This document shows, piece by piece, positions 57,710 to 64,000 of a DNA stretch of 64,000 bases. Made by a program: the position numbers and the translations under genes. The stretch is from NCBI GenBank assembly GCA_947311845.1, contig CAMZMU010000060.1:5338043-5402042 (forward strand), read 5' to 3'. The notes under the pieces are model-generated. The model did not search any database. It was not told the DNA's origin and saw only the letters and a program-made list of their open reading frames with translations. Source of the DNA: Poa pratensis. Lineage: Eukaryota; Streptophyta; Magnoliopsida; Poales; Poaceae. The first letter of the stretch is position 1. Each line of letters begins with the position of its first letter.

Positions 57710-59118
57710 CTATATTCCATGGTCGCCTGACCTCTGATCCGGGTTGTCCAGCCCATCTTCCCTTGGTTCCTGCGCATCTATTAGATAGTAGGAATCATTG
57801 AGCAGAGCTCGGCTCACAATGAACGGTCCCTCCCATGGAGGTGACAACTTGTGCCGACCTTTCTTGCGCTGCACCAGCCTCAGCACCAAATCTCCCTCGT
57901 GAAACACACGAGGGTTGATACTCTCCGGCTATGATAACGCGGAGACCTTGCTGGTATATTGCTGACCGAGATGAGGCCAACTCTCTAGCTCCTCAAGCAG
58001 ATCTACTGCATCCTCCCGAGCCTCTTTTGCCTCGGCTTCAGTGTACATTGCCACTCTGGGCGCATCATACTCATGTCAGTGGGTAGTACAGCTTCTGCCC
58101 CATAGACCATAAAAAATGGCGTATAGCCAGTTGATCGATTTGGCGTGGTCCTTAGACCCCACAGTACTGCTGGTATCTCATCTATCCAACACCCCGGAGT
58201 TTTCAGCAGTGGTTCAATGAGCCGAGCCTTGATGCCGGCCAACACTAGAGCATTTGATCTTTCCACTTGCCATTAGACTCCGGATGTGCCACCGAGGCTA
58301 TGTCCAGCCGGATTCCCTTGTTCATGCAAAACCGAGCAAATTCTCCAACAGCAAAGTTCGTGCCGTTGTCCGAGATAATGCTATGGGGGTACCCATATCG
58401 CAGAATGATTCCTTCAAGAAAGTCACTGCTGAATGACCATCCAACTTCCGGATTGGTTTCACCTCGATCCATTGGTGAATTGTCCACCATCACCAGTATG
58501 TGTCATGTTACCTCGGGGCTGGTTTGAACTCTCCCACCATATCCAAACACCATACCGCAAACGGCCAAGTGATAGGAATTGTTTTGAGCGCCGAGGCTGG
58601 CACATGTGTTTGCTTGGCAAACCTTTGGCATCCTTCACATCTCCGGACTATGTCCTCTGCATCAGCAAGAGCTGTGGGCCAATAGAACCCATGCGAAACC
58701 CTTGGCCACCAAGCTCTTGTGCTGCAATGATGTCCACACTCTCCTTGGTGGATCTCCAAAAGCATCTCCTTGCCTTCAGCTGGCTCGACACACCGTGCAA
58801 CACCTCGGTTACGCTTCTTTTATAGAGCTCCTTGTTGATGATGGTGTACGCCTTTGCCCTCCTTTGGATTCTCCTAGCCTCGGTTGTGTCACTTGGCAAG
58901 CTTCCCTCCGTTATGAACTTCATGATTTGCTGCGCCCACTCCGGCACTGGGTGCAAAGGAAAAAGTTTCTCGTCCACCTCCATTGGTTCGGCCACCATAA
59001 TCTCCTCCATTATTTCCTCCACCATCCTGCGACCAGTCCCCGAGTCGATGAGCAGTCCCCGAGGTTCGGCGCAGTCCCCGAGCTCTGCCACGCAGTCCCC
59101 GGGTCCGACCAAACGCAC
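57710..59118 (-). pseudogene. Gypsy element 2 integrase
   Basis: On the - strand: spacer RRAKAYTIINKELYKRS, zinc-binding region FYWPTALADAEDIVRRCEGCQRFA, core residues in WCLDMVGEF, IISDNGTNFAVGEF and the ESNGK region, then LRTTPNRSTGYTPFFMVYGAEAVLPTD and the C-terminal GDLVLRLVQRKKGRHKLSPPWEGPF, ending at 57710. Frame changes lie near 58750, 58500, 58260, 58060 and 57930, so the protein is not continuous. Confidence 0.88.
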
Positions 59119-59184
59119 CCGACGTCTACCTCCATTGGAACAGGTCCGGGCTCTTGCTCCGCCGGGATGAAAATAGATTCGGAT

Positions 59185-60000
59185 TCAGGAGAAGGTTTGA
59201 TTGAAGGAGTTCTCAAGTGATTCAGGGCTACCCCTGGTGGTACTGCCTCTTTGATGAACCGAGCTTTGACAACACGTCGGCAGCATCATTTTCTGCCGAG
59301 GTATATGCCTGTACTCACACCCTTCAAAGAACCCGGATATCTTTTGCACATGGAACCGATATAACGCCATGTTGGCATCCAGAGCATCCCAAGTTCCAGA
59401 AGATTGTTGCACCACCAGGTCGGAATCGCCGAAGCACTCTACACGCCGGATACCGATCTCCTTTGCCACCTTGAGGCCATGGATTAAGGCCTCATACTCC
59501 GCCACATTGTTTGATGCTGAGAAATGAATCTGCAGCACGTACTTGCTGATCTCGCTTTGGCGAGGTGAGGACTATTCCAGCCCCCAGCCCGATCTTTGTT
59601 TGGACCCATCAAAATGCATTTTCCAATAATTATAGTCCGGCCTGGGTGGCTCATACTGCATCTCGGCCCAATCACAAAAGAAGTCCGGCAACGCCTGGGA
59701 TTTAATTGCATCTCTTCTCTCATAATGTGGTGCATATGGAGACACCTCAATCGCCCATTTGGCAACTCGGCCAGTTGCATCTTTGCACCCGATGATCTCC
59801 GAGATTGGAGCTTCGCACACCACCGTCATGGGATGCTCCTGGAAATAATGCTTCAACTTCTTGACCGCCAGGTAGACACCATACGTCATCTTCTGGTAGT
59901 GAGGGTAATTCTGCTTCGAGGTAGAGATCACCTCGCTCAAGTAATACACCGGTCTCTGCACCGACCTGCCACCTTCTTCGCGCCTCCACCACTGCCACAC
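59185..60000 (-). pseudogene. Gypsy element 2 RNase H region
   Basis: On the - strand the RT-linked RNase H (QRPVYYLSEVISTSKQNYPHYQKMTYGV-like block) and the second, Tat-type RNase H (WKMHFDGSKQRSG, then SNNVAEYEALIHGLKVAKEIGI and GDSDLVVQQ) are both recognisable. A duplicated RNase H is typical of Tat and related gypsy elements. Frame changes lie near 59570. Confidence 0.82.
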
Positions 60001-60097
60001 ACACTTACAACTCGGTTTGTGGCTGCAATGTAAAGTAACATCGGCTCATTGTGCAATGGTGATGCCAACACCGGGGGTGGACAACATCTTTTTCAGC

Positions 60098-61012
60098 TCA
60101 CTGAACGCCGTCGGCCTGCGGGGTCCATGTAAACCCGGTACTTTTCTTCATGAGTTGGTACAAGGGTAAGGCTTTCTCTCCCAACCTGCTTACAAATCGG
60201 CTCAACGAGGCTAGACACCCCGTGAATTTCTGCACATCTTTCAAACACTCCGGTAATCTCATGTTCTCAATAGCTCGGATCTTGGCCGGGTTAACCTCAA
60301 TACCTCGGCTCGACACCAGGAATCCCAGCAACTTTCCAGCTGGACACCAAAGGTGCACTTGTCCGGGTTAAGTTTCAACCTATACTTTCTCAGGTTCACA
60401 AATGTTTCCTCGAGATCCTCGAGGAGAGTATGTTTCTCCTTAGACTTGATGACAATATCATCGACATACACTTGCACATTTTTACCCATTTGAGAATGCA
60501 GGCATTTCTGCATACACCTCTGATAAGTCCCCGGCATTTCTCAGACCAAAACACATGACACGATAGCAGTACGCCCCATACGGGGTAATAAAGCAGTCTT
60601 TATTTGATCTTTCGAGTTCAGTGGTATCTGGTGAAAACCAGAGTACGCATCAATAAAGACAGCAGTTCACAACCAGCAGTGGAATCGATCACTTGATCAA
60701 TCCGAGGTAAGGGAAACGGATCCTTCGGGCACGCCTTGTTGAGGTTAGTGAAGTCGATGCACATGCGCCACACCTTGACCACGGCTGGCTCGTCCTTCTT
60801 CTTTTCCACCAAGACTGGATTGGATATCCAGTCCGGATGCAGCACCTCCATAATGAACCCGGCTGCAAGCAACTTAGCCAGCTCGTCAGCACCACTTGTC
60901 TCGGTCGTCCTGAGAGACGACGGTCGGTTGCCTCACCGGTTTCACCTCCGGCTACAAATAAAGAGTGCTCTGCCAACTCCCTCGGAACACCAGGCAGGTC
61001 CTTGCTGACCAT
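60098..61012 (-). pseudogene. Gypsy element 2 reverse transcriptase
   Basis: On the - strand: NPVLVEKKKDEPAVVKVWRMCIDFTNLNKACPKDPFPLP, the catalytic YVDD in VQVYVDDIVIKSK, then LNPDKCTFGV and GFLVSSRGIEVNPAKIRAIENM. The segment is distributed over at least four frames with breaks near 60880, 60640, 60540 and 60340. Confidence 0.88.
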
Positions 61013-61059
61013 GCAAAGATATCCCGATTCTCACGGAGGAAGTGACAGAGCGCGCTTTC

Positions 61060-62211
61060 CTATCTCACCCAGCCCGGTCCCAATGATGGCCATGCTCTGG
61101 GTGCTCCGGTCAATGGGGATCTCTTGGTCTCCTTGGGCACCTCAAAGCGCAGTGAGTCCGGGCTCATCAGTCCGGACGCGCCGAGCTGCGTGGACTGCGC
61201 CATTGCCACCACTTCGTGCAGTTTCTTCTTCTCAGCTGCAATCACCAAAGCCTCGGCCAGATTAGACCCCGCCGAGGCACACTGAATGGCTCGCTTGTAA
61301 TCACCCGAGATGGTTATGATCCCATTGGGTCCTGGCATTTTCATCTTCAGGTAGGCCACATGGGTGGAGATCATGAACTTGGCCAGAGCTGGCCTTCCGA
61401 GCAATGCATGGTATGCACTCTCCAAGTCCACCACCTCGAACTCGATACTCTCAACTCGGCAGTTATCCTTGGTTCCAAATGCTACATCCACCCATATCTT
61501 GCCCATGGGTGCACAGGAAACGCCAGGCACAATCCCATGAAAAGTACAACTGCTTGGCATCAACTGATTTGGCGATATGCCCAATTTCACCATTGTGTCT
61601 CGGTACATGATGTTGATGGCACTGCCATTATCCACCAGAACTCGGGTAAACCTCACATTGTTAGTAGGCCCACACAACGTCGGATCTACCACCAGGGCAT
61701 ACTTTCCCGGGCTTGGCATGATCCGAGGTGTGTCTTTCCTGCTCCAAGTGACCTCCTGCTCAGACCAGTTCATAAAGGTTGGCACCACCGGCATTACTGC
61801 ATTCACCTCCATGGCACGCCTCTGCACGCTCTTCTTGTCAGTGGGCTCGGTCACAAAGACCACATAGCTCGCATGAGCCTCTCTATAGTCATTTCCGGGG
61901 TATTCATACTGCTGGCTTGGTCCGGCACCACCATTGTTGTTGTTACCTCGGACGTTCACCACATTCACCGGTCTTGCAGCTGCAGGCCTCGGAGGAGGTG
62001 CAGTGGTTATTGGGGTAACATTTGCTCCGGACAGATTCGGGTTAGACCTCGGCTGAAATCTCTGAGGTGGTCCTCCTCTGTTTCCTCCGGCCCTTGCCCC
62101 TTCTTCCCTGATCCTGCGGTGCCAGCTGCACTGCCGGGTTGAATGATTGGCTGGCTTACGCGCGGTCGTATGGTAACGGCAAGGACCATCTATCATTGAT
62201 TCATAAGTCAA
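61060..62211 (-). CDS. Gypsy element 2 gag tail and aspartic protease
   Basis: A long open frame on the - strand. The R/P/N-rich N-terminal part contains a degenerate cysteine/histidine stretch (CRYH...RQCSWH) that may be a former zinc knuckle. The protease follows with the active-site motif VLVDNGSAINIMY (Asp-Asn/Ser-Gly type) and the flap and core region VDLESAYHALLGRPALAKF. It ends at 61060 before the reverse transcriptase, with a frame change between them. Confidence 0.85.
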   Translation of the reverse strand: MTYESMIDGPCRYHTTARKPANHSTRQCSWHRRIREEGARAGGNRGGPPQRFQPRSNPNLSGANVTPITTAPPPRPAAARPVNVVNVRGNNNNGGAGPSQQYEYPGNDYREAHASYVVFVTEPTDKKSVQRRAMEVNAVMPVVPTFMNWSEQEVTWSRKDTPRIMPSPGKYALVVDPTLCGPTNNVRFTRVLVDNGSAINIMYRDTMVKLGISPNQLMPSSCTFHGIVPGVSCAPMGKIWVDVAFGTKDNCRVESIEFEVVDLESAYHALLGRPALAKFMISTHVAYLKMKMPGPNGIITISGDYKRAIQCASAGSNLAEALVIAAEKKKLHEVVAMAQSTQLGASGLMSPDSLRFEVPKETKRSPLTGAPRAWPSLGPGWVR

Positions 62212-63945
62212 GGTGGCTCCGGGTTCGGACTAAATGCTGGACCATGATTTTCGGCCTCTGGACACCTCCAGCTTCGGGCTGATCAGGATTCACTGCTGCA
62301 ACTTGGTTCGAGGTGTATGGGTAGTCCGGCTCCCTCCTCTTGTGTCCGAGCTCTTGGCGGTCATTACACCTTGGTCCGAGCCGGTTATTTATTGGCTCCC
62401 TTCTTCTGTTACGTGCTCCTGCCTCGGCTGCTGGCTGCATCGGATCACCAAGAGCATAAGAATCTGCAACCCGGATTGTTTCTGCTAGGGATTTCGGCAT
62501 ATCTCTTTGGAGCCTCTGCCACAGCATGCTGCCATGTCGACAACCATCAGCAAACCAGGAAATGGCCTGTGCCTCTACAACTCCTTCACAGGAATTCCGA
62601 ACATTGCTCCACCGAGTTAAGAATTCTCGGTCAGTTTCATGATCATCTTGCTTACAGGCCGCCAGGAGCTGAGGTCGGTTTGGCCTTTTGTATGTACTAG
62701 CAAAATTGCTGTAAAACGCCAGCTCCAAGTCTATCCAGGAGTTGATACTATACTCCGGCAAATTATTCAGCCAGATCCGAGCTGGACCTTCCAACATGTG
62801 CGGGAGATACCGGACCGCCCATCGGCGATTGCCCCCCGCTATGTGCACTGAGGATACATAATCTGTCAGCCAATCTTGCGGCTTGGTGCTCCCGTTGTAT
62901 GGCTTGGCGTTCCGACCTAACTGGAACTGAGATACTGGTGGTGGTGGCTCCCTCATGATCCGAGGTCCAAAACATGCCGGACCAGGAGGGCCTTCCTCCT
63001 CCAGTTGCTCGGACAAGTAGATTCTATCCAGCTTGCTACGAACATCGCCTGGAGCTAACATCCGACCTCCTATCCGAGGTCCCAACGCCCCATCTACTCT
63101 GTGGTATCCAGCTCGCGCCATGGCCGAATCTCCATCATCATATCGATCATCGCCTTGACCGACATTCTGAGGTTGCTGAACATACTCCGGCTCTTGCTGA
63201 TATGCTCCTGCGGCCGGGGTTGTTGCTGATACCTCGGGGGCGGGGTGGTTTACCTCGGCCAGCCGACGCTGCTTGCCCGCCATTCTGATTTCCCTGACCG
63301 GAGTTACCCTTAGCTCGGCTTGCATTACCTGGGCCGGGGTTTCCCTTAGCTCGGCTAGCATTGCCCTGGCCCACCTTCTGCTTGCTGCTAACACCGGATC
63401 ATACATCTGTAGCTGCTTGTTCTGACCCGAGGTAACACTCCGGGCTCGATCGGCTCCTCCGACGAGTGGAGACGAGGCTTGCCCCTTGGACACCTGACTA
63501 ACTGGCCTAGCTGAATAAACCATCTCTGAATCACCGCGCCCTGCGGAGAGCCTCATTCTGCTGATTGGCTACATACACCAACTCATTGACTCGCTTCTGC
63601 TGCGCACGCCATGCATCTCCATCAACCCGGATAGCTCGGCCCTGCCTGCCTCGGCAGCCTGAGGTTCTTAGCAGGGGAACTATACACCGGCCTTCCAGTC
63701 GACACGCGACTCTCACTCCTAGCCGAAGTGGTAGGTCGAGCCTCCCTGTCTATCTCATCATTGAGCCCCTTGCCCCTCTGCCACACCTCGGCTAACCTAT
63801 TGGTATCAGCTGCAACCGGGGTGAAGCCATTCGCTGCATTGTACTCACGCAGATCTCTATTGAACTCATCTCGGGCTGCTATCATTGCTACAGCCTCCTT
63901 TTGCAACAAGACACGCTTCTCCTCTAGCTCGGCCGCAGTCACCAC
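62201..63945 (-). CDS. Gypsy element 2 gag
   Basis: The main frame (63556-62201) has the plant gypsy gag core: YNGSTKPQDWLTDYVSSV, RYLPHMLEGPARIWLNNLP, WIDLELAFYSNF, DRE FLTRWSNVRNSCEG-like block and ISWFADGC. The upstream frame from 63945 (MVTAAELEEKRVLLQKEA) is a helical N-terminal region. Frame changes lie near 63660 and 63540. The start of gag and the 5' LTR are probably beyond the window. Confidence 0.87.
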
Positions 63946-64000
63946 TATATCTACTCGGGATCTACAATCTGCTAGTGTCTCCGCTATCTCTGTTAGGACT

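Larger units (their letters stand above)
51627..64000 (-). mobile_element. Ty3/gypsy LTR retrotransposon (element 2), Tat-like, truncated by the window edge
   Basis: Read on the - strand the order is gag (62201-63945), protease, reverse transcriptase, RNase H and integrase (ending 57710). A 5 kb non-gag-pol region with an antisense gene follows, then a polypurine tract and the 3' LTR. The 5' LTR and primer-binding site are beyond 64000. The gypsy order (integrase after RNase H), the large 3' region and the antisense gene with a Transposase_28-like domain fit the Tat lineage (Grande/Retand/RIRE2 relatives). The word aggtcgg/cctcgg recurs throughout. Many frames are broken. Confidence 0.9.

Overview
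The window is nuclear DNA of a grass, most likely a large-genome Pooideae species of the Triticeae/Avena/Lolium type. The evidence is GC-rich genes in AT-rich spacer, dense nested LTR retrotransposons, Stowaway and Harbinger elements, and two non-coding LTR-like repeats of a kind common in Pooideae. I see no bacterial, organellar or viral-host features and no tRNA or rRNA gene. The species call is inference.

Only two host genes are supported, both on the + strand. At 1802-2691 lies a class II LOB-domain (LBD) transcription factor with a TATA box and a (CAT/CAC)n 5' UTR. At 46775-50546 lies a large leucine-rich-repeat receptor kinase of the MIK2/At1g35710 type: signal peptide, LRR ectodomain, one membrane span, RD kinase and one 115-bp intron. 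Both are interrupted by single-base frameshifts, one in the LBD gene and three in the kinase.

The rest is layered mobile DNA. (1) 3.2-5.0 kb: a threefold ~0.6 kb tandem repeat. (2) 5.0-8.1 kb: a LINE-like insertion with matching target repeats, itself holding a non-coding LTR-like repeat. (3) 9.4-29.3 kb: a decayed PIF/Harbinger transposase; just past its 5' end sits a Ty3/gypsy element (10876-29262, TSD ACGTT), whose integrase is split by a Ty1/copia element (13759-25646, TSD GTAGC). Both retroelements read on the - strand. (4) 30.5-36.6 kb: a Stowaway MITE, a hAT element with 8-bp TSD, a fold-back element and a minus-strand retroposon. (5) 40.7-43.6 kb: a Mutator-like shell (9-bp TSD) containing a Harbinger derivative (TAA TSD), which contains another LTR-like repeat. 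(6) 44.0-46.6 kb: a perfect 54-bp palindrome and two hAT-like elements stacked in the receptor kinase promoter. (7) 51.6-64 kb: a second gypsy element on the - strand, running off the right edge, with a spliced antisense (+ strand) gene that has its own TATA box.

Two observations stand out. First, almost every resolvable frameshift, in host genes and in transposons alike, is the loss of exactly one base. The two copia LTRs differ only by three single-base indels, with no substitution I could find. This suggests residual assembly deletions rather than true pseudogenes. Second, the antisense, intron-containing gene inside the 3' part of the second gypsy element is the most unusual biology here. 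It belongs to a recognised but poorly understood class, so I do not claim it as wholly new.
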